Below, piece after piece: positions 44,577 to 51,787 of a stretch of DNA of 64,000 bases. The DNA lies in contig NZ_VSSB01000001.1 of assembly GCF_008122505.1 (NCBI RefSeq), positions 1,038,891-1,102,890 on the forward strand. The letters run 5' to 3'. The notes below the pieces were generated by a model that had not been told where the DNA came from, did not search any database, and was given only the letters and a program-made list of their open reading frames with translations. The first letter of the stretch is position 1. The number at the start of each line of letters is the position of its first letter. The DNA is from Agromyces mariniharenae. Its GTDB lineage: Bacteria > Actinomycetota > Actinomycetes > Actinomycetales > Microbacteriaceae. The position numbers and the translations under genes were made by a program.

Positions 44577-45377
44577 ATGCGCACCGTGCGGGTCGACGGC
44601 CTCGACCTCGCCTATCGCCGGAACGGACGCGGCATCCCGCTCCTGTTCCTGCACGACGCCTTCGGCGACTCGCGCGCCTGGACCGAGGAGTCGGAGCGCC
44701 TCGCCGATCGCGCGGACGTCGTCGCGTGGGACGCCCCGGGATGCGGCGGCTCCTCCGACGTCCCGATCGGATGGACCGACGAGGACTGGGCGGACGCGAT
44801 CGCGGGCTTCGTCGACGCGCTCGGCCTCGACCGGCCCGTGATCTGCGGACTCTCGCTCGGATCCGTGCTCGCCCTGCTCGCGGTGCGCGACCATCCCCGC
44901 CTCGCGCGGGGCCTCATCCTCGCGGGTCCGTTCGCCGGCTGGGCCGGGTCGCTTCCGGCCACCGAGGTGGAGCGGCGCATCCGCGACCTCGAGGCCACGG
45001 TCGACGTGCCGGCCGCCGAGTGGGCGGAGGAGTTCCTGCACAGCGCATTCCGAGCGGATGCCTCGCCCGAGCGCCTCGCGTCGGCTCGCGCAGCCCTGCT
45101 CGAGTGGCGGCCGCAGACGACCGCGGCGATGCTCGAAGCCCTGGGCCGGCTCGACCTGCGCTCGAGCCTCCCCCGCATCGACGTGCCCACGCTCGTCGTG
45201 CACGGCGGCGCCGACCGGCGCAGGCCGTTCACCGCGGCGATCGCCATCGCGCAGGCGATCCCGCACGCTCGGCTCGTGGAGCTCGCGGGCCTCGGCCACG
45301 ACTGCTGCGGCGAGGCCGAGTTCATCCGTGCCGTCGAGCGATTCCTCGACGGCCTCGGCGACGAGGCCGCGGCCTAG
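44577..45377 (+). CDS. Alpha/beta-fold hydrolase
   Basis: 266 residues. The oxyanion segment is LLFLHDAFGDSRAW, the nucleophile elbow is GLSLGS in VICGLSLGSVLALLA (Ser about residue 99), the acid lies in TLVVHGGADRRRPF and the His in LAGLGHDCCGEAEF. These are the standard triad positions of alpha/beta hydrolases. It might act on esters or enol-lactones; the specificity is open. The start is leaderless (TACCGT box). It converges with the SemiSWEET-DUF1801 gene, the stops being three bases apart. Confidence 0.87.
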   Translation: MRTVRVDGLDLAYRRNGRGIPLLFLHDAFGDSRAWTEESERLADRADVVAWDAPGCGGSSDVPIGWTDEDWADAIAGFVDALGLDRPVICGLSLGSVLALLAVRDHPRLARGLILAGPFAGWAGSLPATEVERRIRDLEATVDVPAAEWAEEFLHSAFRADASPERLASARAALLEWRPQTTAAMLEALGRLDLRSSLPRIDVPTLVVHGGADRRRPFTAAIAIAQAIPHARLVELAGLGHDCCGEAEFIRAVERFLDGLGDEAAA

Positions 45378-45380
45378 CCG

Positions 45381-46019
45381 TCAGCGCTTCTTCGCGGCGT
45401 CGATCTGGTCGCGGCGCAGCAGGATGATGCGGTCGACGAGCGATTCGGGCAGCGGATGCTCGGGCGTGAACCGGATGGTGCCCTTCGACCACGACCAGCC
45501 CTCGAGCTCGCCCTGCACCGACGAGACGACCTCGGGGCTGAACGGGTAGAGGCCGATGTGGTCCTTCGTGGACATGAGGCTGAGCAGCGGCGAGTCGCGG
45601 TACCGCAGCGCCGGCATGCCGTAGCTCACGCCCTCGACCGCCTCGGGCACGAGCGACACGGCCCTCGCCCGGATCCGCTCGATCAGGTCGCGCTCGGGCT
45701 CCTCGAGTCCCGCGATGTAGTCGCTCATCTCCCCCATGACGTCACATGGTACGCCCGGGGTGCGACGCGCCGCCCGCAGGCAGAGCACGAGCATGATGCC
45801 GCACGAGACGAGGTAGAACGTGTGCAATGCCCAGATCGGGCCGACCGGCAGGCTGAACACGTAGAGCGAGTAGATCGCGTTCGCGGCGTTGATCATCGCC
45901 ATGCTCGAGACGCTGTACGAGGAGACGTCCCGCGTGCGCAGCGCCTTGCGCAGCATCGGCAGGTTGCTGACCGCGAAGGCCACGGTCGAGACCGTGCCGG
46001 CGACCAACGGGATGTCCAT
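45381..46019 (-). CDS. SemiSWEET-like membrane domain fused in frame to a DUF1801 domain
   Basis: 212 residues with no stop between the parts. Residues 1-88 form three membrane helices of the SWEET/MtN3 type (MDIPLVAGTVSTVAFAVSNL, MAMINAANAIYSLYVFSL and LHTFYLVSCGIMLVLCLRAA). Residues about 100-212 are a soluble DUF1801/YdhG-like domain (SDYIAGLEEPERDLIERIRA, VEGVSYGMPALRYRDSPLLS, KDHIGLYPFSPEVVSSV, GTIRFTPEHPLPESLVDRII). SemiSWEETs move small sugars as dimers; DUF1801 proteins resemble frataxin-like iron or ligand binders. Both normally occur alone. Internal ATGs at 45737 and 45728 could start the DUF1801 part separately, but no ribosome-binding site is well placed. Confidence 0.7.
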   Translation of the reverse strand: MDIPLVAGTVSTVAFAVSNLPMLRKALRTRDVSSYSVSSMAMINAANAIYSLYVFSLPVGPIWALHTFYLVSCGIMLVLCLRAARRTPGVPCDVMGEMSDYIAGLEEPERDLIERIRARAVSLVPEAVEGVSYGMPALRYRDSPLLSLMSTKDHIGLYPFSPEVVSSVQGELEGWSWSKGTIRFTPEHPLPESLVDRIILLRRDQIDAAKKR

Positions 46020-46126
46020 GGCCGCAACGGTAGGCCGCGGCATCCGCCCGCCGCGTCGGCCGAAGCGCCCAACTTCGCGGACCCGCGGGCATGGGTCATT
46101 CGATGCAGGCGGATGCCGCGCCCGGA

Positions 46127-47746
46127 TCAGACGAGCCCGTTCTCGTACGCGTAGGCGGTCGCGCCGGCGCGCGACGAGAGGCCGAGCTTGCCGAAGATGT
46201 TGGAGAGGTGACGGGCGACGGTCTTCTCGCTCAGCGAGAGCCGCTCGCCGATCGCGCGGTTCGTGAGGCCCGTCGAGACCAGGCGGAGCACCTCGACCTC
46301 GCGTGCGGTGAGCGCGCCGGACGGGCGATCCCCAGTCAGCCCGGCGAGCTCCGCGAGCGCGGGGTCGGCGCCGAGCGCACGGAACACCTCGCGGGCGCCG
46401 CGGAACTCGGCCTCCGCCGCATCGCGATCGCCGAGCGCCGCCAGCGCTCGTCCCGCCACCACGCGGCTTCGCGCCAGCTCGTACGTCGCGCCGGTCGCTC
46501 GCCAGGCGTCGACGGCGGCGCGCGCCGCATCGAGCGCCGCCGCGGCGTCGTCCTCGGCCAGCAGCACCCGCGCCTCGGCCGCCGCGATGATCGCCTGCAG
46601 CGTCGGGGTCGGCATCGGGCCGCCCGACTCGCGGAGCTCGGCGACGGCGCGGCCGGCCGCTCCGACATCCCCCGCTGCGAGCTCGATCTCGACGACGGCG
46701 GGCAGCAGGTACCGCCGGGTGAACGGATCGACGCCCGCGGCGATGCGTCGGATCTCGTCCTGCGCCTGTCGGGTGCGCCCTGCGGCGAGGTGGAGCAACG
46801 CGAGACCGGGCTGCGGCTCCCACCCCGACTCGCCGGCCCGTCGGTAGGAGGCCTCGGCGGAGTGGAACGCGCCGCGCAGGCGTGCGAGCTCGGCGAGCTG
46901 GTACGGCGCGCCGTAGACCGCCCGGTAGTCGCCGGCGCGGAAACGCGAGAGCGCCAGCTCGGCGGCCGTGTCGGCCTCGGCCCAGGCCCCGCGCGCGATC
47001 AGGAGGGCGGCCTCGAGGGCGTGGCGCTGCCCGCTGAACGTCACGAGCTCGGGCTGGCCGCGGCACCATTCGTCGAGGGCCGCCGTCCAGGCGGCAGCGC
47101 GCTCGAGGTCGGAGGCCATGAGCGCGTCGGAGATCACGGCGCAGGCGACGACGCCGGATGCCACGGGCGTGACCTCGCCGGCGGCGATCGAGGACATGGC
47201 GCGGTCGAAGCAGGCGAATCCCTCGGCGACCTCGCCCAGCTCGATGAGCGACTTCCCGAGGCACAGCGACGCATTTGCGATGAGCTCGCGATCGTCCGCC
47301 TGCTCGCCGATCGCGAGGACCTCCTCGCTGATGCGCCTCGCCTCGGCGGGGTCGCCGCTGCCGAGCTGCGCCACCGCGGGCGCCAGCCGGACGAACCCCG
47401 CGAGCGCGCCCGGCTGCTCCATGGCCTTGACGAGGTGCATCGCCCGCGAAGCCCAGACGACGCAGCGCGAGAAGTCGCCCAGCTCGATCAGCCAGAGCGA
47501 CAGCCATCCCGCGGCACGCGCCGCCCCGACGGTGCGCCCCGCCGCGAGGTGGGCCTCGTACGCGCGCGACAGCGCGTCGACCGCCTCCTGGGGCTCTCCG
47601 CGGAGCAGCGTGACCTCAGCGAGCAGCTCGAGGTCGGCCGCCCCGAGGCCGTCGACGGCGTCGGCGACCGAGAGCCGCTCGTACGCGTCCGCCCAGCGCC
47701 GCTCCGCCGCGGCCGCGCGGCCCGCCTCGAGTGCGCTCGACGTCAT
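46127..47746 (-). CDS. TPR-LuxR transcriptional regulator (no ATPase domain), paralog 2
   Basis: 539 residues, same layout as the gene at 41098: helical repeats (ALEAGRAAAAERRWADAYER, GDFSRCVVWASRAMHLVKAM, AAAWTAALDEWCRGQPELVT) followed by a C-terminal LuxR DNA-binding domain LTAREVEVLRLVSTGLTNRA with [20 protein letters not shown]. Shared phrases (MVAFSGQxHxxxA / LVTFSGQRHALEA, [14 protein letters not shown], [14 protein letters not shown]) show the two are paralogs. No P-loop. It diverges from acylphosphatase and its target is unknown. Confidence 0.85.
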   Translation of the reverse strand: MTSSALEAGRAAAAERRWADAYERLSVADAVDGLGAADLELLAEVTLLRGEPQEAVDALSRAYEAHLAAGRTVGAARAAGWLSLWLIELGDFSRCVVWASRAMHLVKAMEQPGALAGFVRLAPAVAQLGSGDPAEARRISEEVLAIGEQADDRELIANASLCLGKSLIELGEVAEGFACFDRAMSSIAAGEVTPVASGVVACAVISDALMASDLERAAAWTAALDEWCRGQPELVTFSGQRHALEAALLIARGAWAEADTAAELALSRFRAGDYRAVYGAPYQLAELARLRGAFHSAEASYRRAGESGWEPQPGLALLHLAAGRTRQAQDEIRRIAAGVDPFTRRYLLPAVVEIELAAGDVGAAGRAVAELRESGGPMPTPTLQAIIAAAEARVLLAEDDAAAALDAARAAVDAWRATGATYELARSRVVAGRALAALGDRDAAEAEFRGAREVFRALGADPALAELAGLTGDRPSGALTAREVEVLRLVSTGLTNRAIGERLSLSEKTVARHLSNIFGKLGLSSRAGATAYAYENGLV

Positions 47747-47800
47747 GTCGCCCCCAGCCGGGTGCGGTCCGCCGTGGCCCGACGCCGGCACTCGTCATCG

Positions 47801-47806
47801 TACGCT
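47801..47806 (+). promoter_or_regulatory. -10 box of leaderless acylphosphatase promoter
   Basis: TACGCT, exactly six bases before the GTG at 47813, which favours that start over the ATG at 47822. Confidence 0.45.
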
Positions 47807-47812
47807 GGAGGG

Positions 47813-48082
47813 GTGATCCGCATGCGGGTGATCGTGCACGGCGGGGTCCAGGGCGTGGGCTTCCGCTACTCCGCGCAGCTCGAAGCCGACCGGCTCGGCG
47901 TCGCCGGCTGGGTGCGGAACCGCGCCGACGGCACGGTCGAGGCCGAGGTGGAGGGCGACGCGGCATCCGTGCAGGCGATGCTCGACTGGCTCGCGCAGGG
48001 GCCGCGGGGCGCCGTCGTGCAGGGCACCGACGTCACCGAGGTCGAGCCCACCGGCGACCGCGGGTTCCGTATCGGCTTCTGA
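47813..48082 (+). CDS. acyP: Acylphosphatase
   Basis: 89 residues. The active-site signature VIVHGGVQGVGFRYSAQLEA (phosphate-binding Gly loop and Arg) and the Asn in AGWVRNRADGTVEAEVEGD are intact. It hydrolyses carboxyl-phosphate bonds such as acetyl phosphate or carbamoyl phosphate in the cytosol. The GTG at 47813 matches the window's leaderless pattern; the ATG at 47822 with GGAGG ten bases upstream is the alternative and would shorten it by three residues. Confidence 0.93.
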   Translation: MIRMRVIVHGGVQGVGFRYSAQLEADRLGVAGWVRNRADGTVEAEVEGDAASVQAMLDWLAQGPRGAVVQGTDVTEVEPTGDRGFRIGF

Positions 48083-48165
48083 GCGGATGCCGAGCGCCCG
48101 CGTGGCGCGCCGCCGAGCCCGATTTCGCCCGATCAGCAGCGATTGCCGCGCGCCTCACGCGGTCG

Positions 48166-48171
48166 TACCGT
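48166..48171 (+). promoter_or_regulatory. Probable -10 box for the SPW gene
   Basis: TACCGT, about 52 bases before the ATG at 48223; GAGGAGG provides the ribosome-binding site. Confidence 0.3.
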
Positions 48172-48222
48172 TAAGTCGACCCCCGCTTTGGGAGCCACCG
48201 ACCCGTGAGGAGGCTGGTTTCT

Positions 48223-48582
48223 ATGAAGAAGTGGACGCGATGGGAGGACTGGGTGGCCATCGCCGCCGGTCTCGCCGTGGCACTGTCGACCTTGTTCGTG
48301 CCGCCGATGGGCGCATCGGTCGCGATCATGGTGACGCTCGGCGCGCTGCTCATCGTCTCGGGGCTCGTCAACCTTGCGATGCCGGGCCTCGTCGCGATGG
48401 AGTACGTGCAGGGCGCCCTCGGCGTGCTGCTCATCATCTCGCCGTGGATCGGCGGCTACGCCGATCCGATGACCTTCGGTGCGGCGTGGATGTCCTGGAT
48501 CGGCGGAGCGGTCGTCGTGATCGTCGCCGCGCTCGCCATCCGGCCCAGCATGCGGGCCCACCAGGACGCGATCACCCACTGA
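48223..48582 (+). CDS. SPW-repeat membrane protein
   Basis: 119 residues with four membrane helices in two repeats. The first repeat is WEDWVAIAAGLAVALSTLFV and the second contains the literal SPW motif in LLIISPWIGGYADP. GAGGAGG lies before the ATG at 48223. SPW proteins are small membrane proteins of unknown function; some are linked to vitamin K epoxide reductase-like partners, but none is beside this one. It ends at a strong bidirectional terminator shared with rplA. Confidence 0.85.
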   Translation: MKKWTRWEDWVAIAAGLAVALSTLFVPPMGASVAIMVTLGALLIVSGLVNLAMPGLVAMEYVQGALGVLLIISPWIGGYADPMTFGAAWMSWIGGAVVVIVAALAIRPSMRAHQDAITH

Positions 48583-48595
48583 CGATCGGGAACGA

Positions 48596-48629
48596 CGAAG
48601 GGCCCGCCGGCGAACCGGCGGGCCCTTCG
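48596..48629. terminator. Bidirectional terminator between SPW gene and rplA
   Basis: CGAAGGGCCCGCCGG pairs perfectly (15 bp) with CCGGCGGGCCCTTCG around a CGAA tetraloop, the strongest hairpin in the window. It ends nine bases before the rplA stop. Confidence 0.85.
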
Positions 48630-48638
48630 TGGTGGATC

Positions 48639-49328
48639 TCAGATCGCGTTGACGTCCAGCGGGATGCCGGGGCCGAAGGTCGTCGACACGGCGCCCTTCT
48701 GGATGTAGCGGCCCTTGGCGCTCGACGGCTTGAGGCGCACGACCTCCTCGAGGGCGGCCTTGAGGTTGTCGTTGAGCTGGTCGTGCGAGAACGAGGCCTT
48801 GCCGACGACGAAGTGCACGTTGGCGTGCTTGTCGACGCGGAACTCGATCTTGCCGCCCTTGATGTCCTCGACGGCCTTGGCCGGGTTCGGGGTCACGGTG
48901 CCGGTCTTGGGGTTCGGCATGAGGCCGCGCGGACCGAGGACCTTGCCGAGACGGCCGACCTGACCCATGAGCTCGGGAGTGGCGACGGCCGCGTCGAACG
49001 CGGTGTAGCCGCCGGCGACCTTCTCGATGAGCTCGGCGCCGCCGACCTCGTCGGCGCCGGCCGCGATCGCAGCCTCGGCGGCGGGGCCGGTCGCGAACAC
49101 GATGACGCGAGCGGTCTTGCCGGTGCCGTGCGGGAGGATGACGGTGCCGCGCACCATCTGGTCGGCCTTGCGGGGGTCGACGCCGAGCTTCAGCGCGACC
49201 TCGACGGTCGAGTCGAACTTCGCCGAACCGGTCTCCTTCGCCAGGGCGACGGCGTCGGTCGGGGTGTAGTACTTGCCGGCCTCGATCTTCTCGGCCGCGG
49301 CCCGGTAGGCCTTGGACTTCTGTGCCAT
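48639..49328 (-). CDS. rplA: 50S ribosomal protein L1
   Basis: 229 residues from [21 protein letters not shown]. The L1 signature is [20 protein letters not shown], and [35 protein letters not shown] follows, as in other bacteria. L1 binds the 23S rRNA L1 stalk and autoregulates its mRNA in many species. It is separated from rplK by 144 bases that include a copy of the dispersed repeat, more than the usual tight spacing. AAGGAG precedes the ATG at 49328. Confidence 0.97.
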   Translation of the reverse strand: MAQKSKAYRAAAEKIEAGKYYTPTDAVALAKETGSAKFDSTVEVALKLGVDPRKADQMVRGTVILPHGTGKTARVIVFATGPAAEAAIAAGADEVGGAELIEKVAGGYTAFDAAVATPELMGQVGRLGKVLGPRGLMPNPKTGTVTPNPAKAVEDIKGGKIEFRVDKHANVHFVVGKASFSHDQLNDNLKAALEEVVRLKPSSAKGRYIQKGAVSTTFGPGIPLDVNAI

Positions 49329-49424
49329 GTTGCTTCTCCTTGAGAGAGTGTGGTCATCGCGCCTGGCGGGCGCTGCCACGAATGAGAGTTCTGAAGGTCG
49401 GATGCCGCGACGGGGCATCCGTGG

Positions 49425-49465
49425 GTCTCGATACGCGTCGGCTTCGCCGGCGCTCCTCGACCACC
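49425..49465. repeat. Intergenic inverted-repeat family, copy 5 (half element)
   Basis: GTCTCGATACGCG with inner hairpin CGGCTTCGCCGG, ending CTCCTCGACCACC. A half copy in the rplK-rplA gap. Confidence 0.75.
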
Positions 49466-49472
49466 GAGGGGA

Positions 49473-49901
49473 TTACTCGACCGTGATGCCCATCGAGCGG
49501 GCGGTGCCGGCGATGATCTTCGAGGCGGCGTCGAGGTCGTTCGCGTTGAGGTCGACCATCTTCTGCTCGGCGATCGCGCGGACCTGGTCCTGCGTGAGCT
49601 TGCCCACCTTGGTGGTGTGCGGGACGCCAGAGCCCTTGGGCACGCCGGCGGCCTTCTTGATGAGCTCGGCGGCGGGCGGGGTCTTCAGGATGAAGGTGAA
49701 CGAGCGGTCCTCGTAGACCGTGATCTCGACGGGGATCACGTTGCCGCGCTGCGACTCGGTGGCCGCGTTGTAGGCCTTGCAGAACTCCATGATGTTCACG
49801 CCGTGCTGACCCAGGGCCGGGCCGATGGGCGGGGCCGGGTTGGCGGCGCCGGCGTTGATCTGAAGCTTGATCAGACCAGTGACCTTCTTCTTCGGTGCCA
49901 T
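49473..49901 (-). CDS. rplK: 50S ribosomal protein L11
   Basis: 142 residues. [42 protein letters not shown] is the universal L11 N-terminal block; the C-terminal RNA-binding domain has the L11 signature around [22 protein letters not shown]11 forms part of the GTPase-associated centre and is the target region of thiostrepton; its Pro-rich N-terminal hinge is intact. It lies between nusG and rplA as usual, but with 266 bases to nusG. Confidence 0.97.
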   Translation of the reverse strand: MAPKKKVTGLIKLQINAGAANPAPPIGPALGQHGVNIMEFCKAYNAATESQRGNVIPVEITVYEDRSFTFILKTPPAAELIKKAAGVPKGSGVPHTTKVGKLTQDQVRAIAEQKMVDLNANDLDAASKIIAGTARSMGITVE

Positions 49902-50008
49902 GATTTCTCTCTTCCTGTTCGAACGCCCGACCGAATCGATCGGGGCACTCTCCCGCAGGTTCCGGCGGATCCGGGCTGCGGTGGTCTGTGTGCGTCAAGC
50001 GCACAACC

Positions 50009-50014
50009 TGTCAA
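50009..50014 (-). promoter_or_regulatory. Possible -35 box of an rplK promoter
   Basis: TTGACA on the minus strand, followed 11 bases on by TTGACG; a convincing -10 is not seen. It lies just beyond repeat copy 6. Confidence 0.25.
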
Positions 50015-50029
50015 TGATAACGGATGTTC

Positions 50030-50115
50030 GGTGGTCGAGTAGCGCGCGACGGAGTCGCACGCGTATCGAGACCTCGGACGAGGATCTCGATACGCTCGCT
50101 GCCGCTCGCTACTCG
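50030..50115. repeat. Intergenic inverted-repeat family, copy 6 (full)
   Basis: GGTGGTCGAGTAGCG...GCGTATCGAGACC faces GATCTCGATACGC...CTCGCTACTCGA. It splits nusG from rplK. Confidence 0.8.
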
Positions 50116-50125
50116 ATCTTGACCC

Positions 50126-50164
50126 GAGCCGCATCAACGCCGCTGCGCGGCATTGATCCGGCTC
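50126..50164 (-). terminator. Stem-loop after nusG
   Basis: GAGCCGCATCAACGCCG pairs with CGGCATTGATCCGGCTC with two mismatches around CTGCG, immediately after the nusG stop. It may terminate the secE-nusG message before rplK. Confidence 0.55.
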
Positions 50165-50167
50165 GCG

Positions 50168-51094
50168 TCAAAGCTTGGTGACCTGGTCGAAGCTGAGCTC
50201 GACCGGGGTCTCGCGCTCGAAGAGGGAGACGAGCACCGTGAGCTTGCCGCTCTCGGGCTTGATCTCGCTGATCGTGCCGGGCAGGCCCGCGAACGAGCCG
50301 TCCTTGATCGTGATGGTCTCGCCGATCTCGAAGTCGACCTCGGCCGGGATGGCGCGGGCGGCGCCTGCGGCGGCACCGGCCTTCGCGCCGCGGGCGGGGG
50401 CGACGTCCTTGATCTCGACGAGGCTCTTCAGCATGCCGAAGGCCTCCTCGAAGCGGAGGGGCGTGGGGTTGTGCGCGTTGCCGACGAAGCCGGTGACACC
50501 GGGAGTGTGGCGGATGACCGACCAGCTCTCCTCGTTGAGGTCCATGCGCACGAGCACGTAGCCGGGGATGCGCACGCGGGTGACCATCTTGCGCTGGCCG
50601 TTCTTGATCTCGACCACGTCCTCCATCGGCACCTCGACCTGGAAGATGTAGTCGGCCATCGCCATCGACTCGCGGCGCTGCTCGATGTTCGCCTTCACGC
50701 GGCGCTCGAAGCCCGCGTAGGAGTGGATGACGTACCACTTGCCCGGGAGGAAGCGCAGTTCGGCGCGGAACTCCTCGTAGGGGTCGTGGGTCTCCTCGGC
50801 CTCCTCGGCGGTCGCCTCGGCGGCCGCGAGGACCTCGTCCTCCGAGTCGATCTCGAGTGCGTCGTCGACGACCGCATCGGCCTCGGGATCGGCGGCCTCG
50901 GCCATGGCGTCGAGCACGGCGTCGAGGTCGATGTCGTTGCCCTCGTCGTCGACGATGTGCACGGCGCGGTGCTCGGCCGCCTCGACCGACTCCTCGTCGT
51001 GCTCGTTGGGCGAGCCCTCCTGCACTTCGTCGTCCTCAGACGACTGCTCGGCAGCCGTCGCCCAGTCGACGTCTTCGCGCTCGATCCTTGCCAC
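50168..51094 (-). CDS. nusG: Transcription termination/antitermination factor NusG with long acidic N-terminus
   Basis: 308 residues. Residues from about 115 form the NGN domain ([48 protein letters not shown]) and the C-terminal KOW domain follows ([38 protein letters not shown]). The first about 110 residues are an Asp/Glu/Ala-rich extension ([20 protein letters not shown]) with no fold signature. Escherichia NusG has 181 residues and mycobacterial forms about 240, so this is long. It binds RNA polymerase and links to Rho or ribosomal S10. The GTG at 51094 with AAAGGA upstream is preferred; a TTG at 51103 is possible. Confidence 0.95.
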   Translation of the reverse strand: MARIEREDVDWATAAEQSSEDDEVQEGSPNEHDEESVEAAEHRAVHIVDDEGNDIDLDAVLDAMAEAADPEADAVVDDALEIDSEDEVLAAAEATAEEAEETHDPYEEFRAELRFLPGKWYVIHSYAGFERRVKANIEQRRESMAMADYIFQVEVPMEDVVEIKNGQRKMVTRVRIPGYVLVRMDLNEESWSVIRHTPGVTGFVGNAHNPTPLRFEEAFGMLKSLVEIKDVAPARGAKAGAAAGAARAIPAEVDFEIGETITIKDGSFAGLPGTISEIKPESGKLTVLVSLFERETPVELSFDQVTKL

Positions 51095-51155
51095 TTCTCT
51101 CAATCCTTTGCTTCCGTGCGCCGTCGGCGCCTCCGGTCACCGGGGCCGCGCCCCG

Positions 51156-51431
51156 CTAGGCCGCGGGAGTACCGAAGACCCAGAGGACGAGCCAGCCGAA
51201 GACCTGGTCGAGGCCCCACACGAGCGCCATCATGATGATGACGAACACGAGCACGACGGCGGTGAAGCTGAACAGCTCGCGACGCGTGGGGGTGACGACC
51301 TTGCGCAGTTCGCCGAAGACCTGCCGGATGAACAGCGCGATCCGTGCGAAGGGGTTGCGCCGCGCCGCGCGTTCGCGCTTCGCGTTGGCGACGACATCCT
51401 CGCTGGGCTCGTCGATGATCTTCCGTGCCAC
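51156..51431 (-). CDS. secE: Preprotein translocase subunit SecE
   Basis: 91 residues from a GTG with AAAGG seven bases upstream. A basic N-terminal segment (AKRERAARRNPFARIALFIR) is followed by the conserved amphipathic QVFGELRKVVTPTRRELFSF and a single membrane helix TAVVLVFVIIMMALVWGL, exactly the SecE plan. It stabilises the SecY channel in the membrane. The order tRNA-Trp, secE, nusG is conserved in actinobacteria. Confidence 0.95.
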   Translation of the reverse strand: MARKIIDEPSEDVVANAKRERAARRNPFARIALFIRQVFGELRKVVTPTRRELFSFTAVVLVFVIIMMALVWGLDQVFGWLVLWVFGTPAA

Positions 51432-51471
51432 CTCGTACACCTTTCGTGGGCCGGCAATCACTGCCGGCTCG

Positions 51472-51544
51472 CAGGGCGGACAGGACTCGAACCTGCAACC
51501 TGCGGTTTTGGAGACCGCTGCTCTACCAATTGAGCCACCGCCCT
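51472..51544 (-). tRNA. tRNA-Trp (anticodon CCA)
   Basis: 73 nucleotides on the minus strand. The acceptor stem is AGGGCGG with CCGCCCT, the D arm contains GGCTCAATTGGTAGAGC, the anticodon stem is GCGGT/ACCGC around CTCCAAA (anticodon CCA), and the T arm has GGTTCGAGTCC. CCA is not encoded. It precedes secE, the usual actinobacterial position. Confidence 0.95.
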
Positions 51545-51589
51545 TCGGAGGACTCGACCTCCGCGGCTGTCGCGCTCCCGCCTGCTCCT

Positions 51590-51609
51590 CCTGCCCGAAA
51601 GCGGGCAGG
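51590..51609. repeat. 8-bp hairpin upstream of tRNA-Trp
   Basis: CCTGCCCG-aaag-CGGGCAGG lies 46 bases upstream of the tRNA 5' end in the gap to dgt. It may be a leader or terminator structure. Confidence 0.4.
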
Positions 51610-51724
51610 GGAAAGCTTGGGTGGGAACCGCAACCTCAGCAAGTTTAGGCGACGGATGCCGCGCCGCCAAACCGCGCCCGCATCGCCGTCCCGCTCGCGG
51701 CTCCCGCAGCGTCGCCCGCCGCCG

Positions 51725-51730
51725 TAGATT
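51725..51730 (+). promoter_or_regulatory. Probable -10 box of the dGTPase gene
   Basis: TAGATT, 57 bases before the ATG at 51788, which has its own GGGGAG site. Confidence 0.3.
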
Positions 51731-51787
51731 GGGAATCGGCCGCGCCGCCCGACGACGGCGGCGGCCGGCCGAGAGGGGAGCCGACTG

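Noticed and set aside
45737..45744. TGACGTCA palindrome near the SemiSWEET-DUF1801 junction
   Set aside because: It lies inside the fused coding region and a single eight-base palindrome is expected by chance; no promoter is needed there.
51472..51544. tRNA-Trp as a phage or island attachment site
   Set aside because: No integrase, no partial tRNA copy and the flanking order secE-nusG and dgt is ordinary chromosome.
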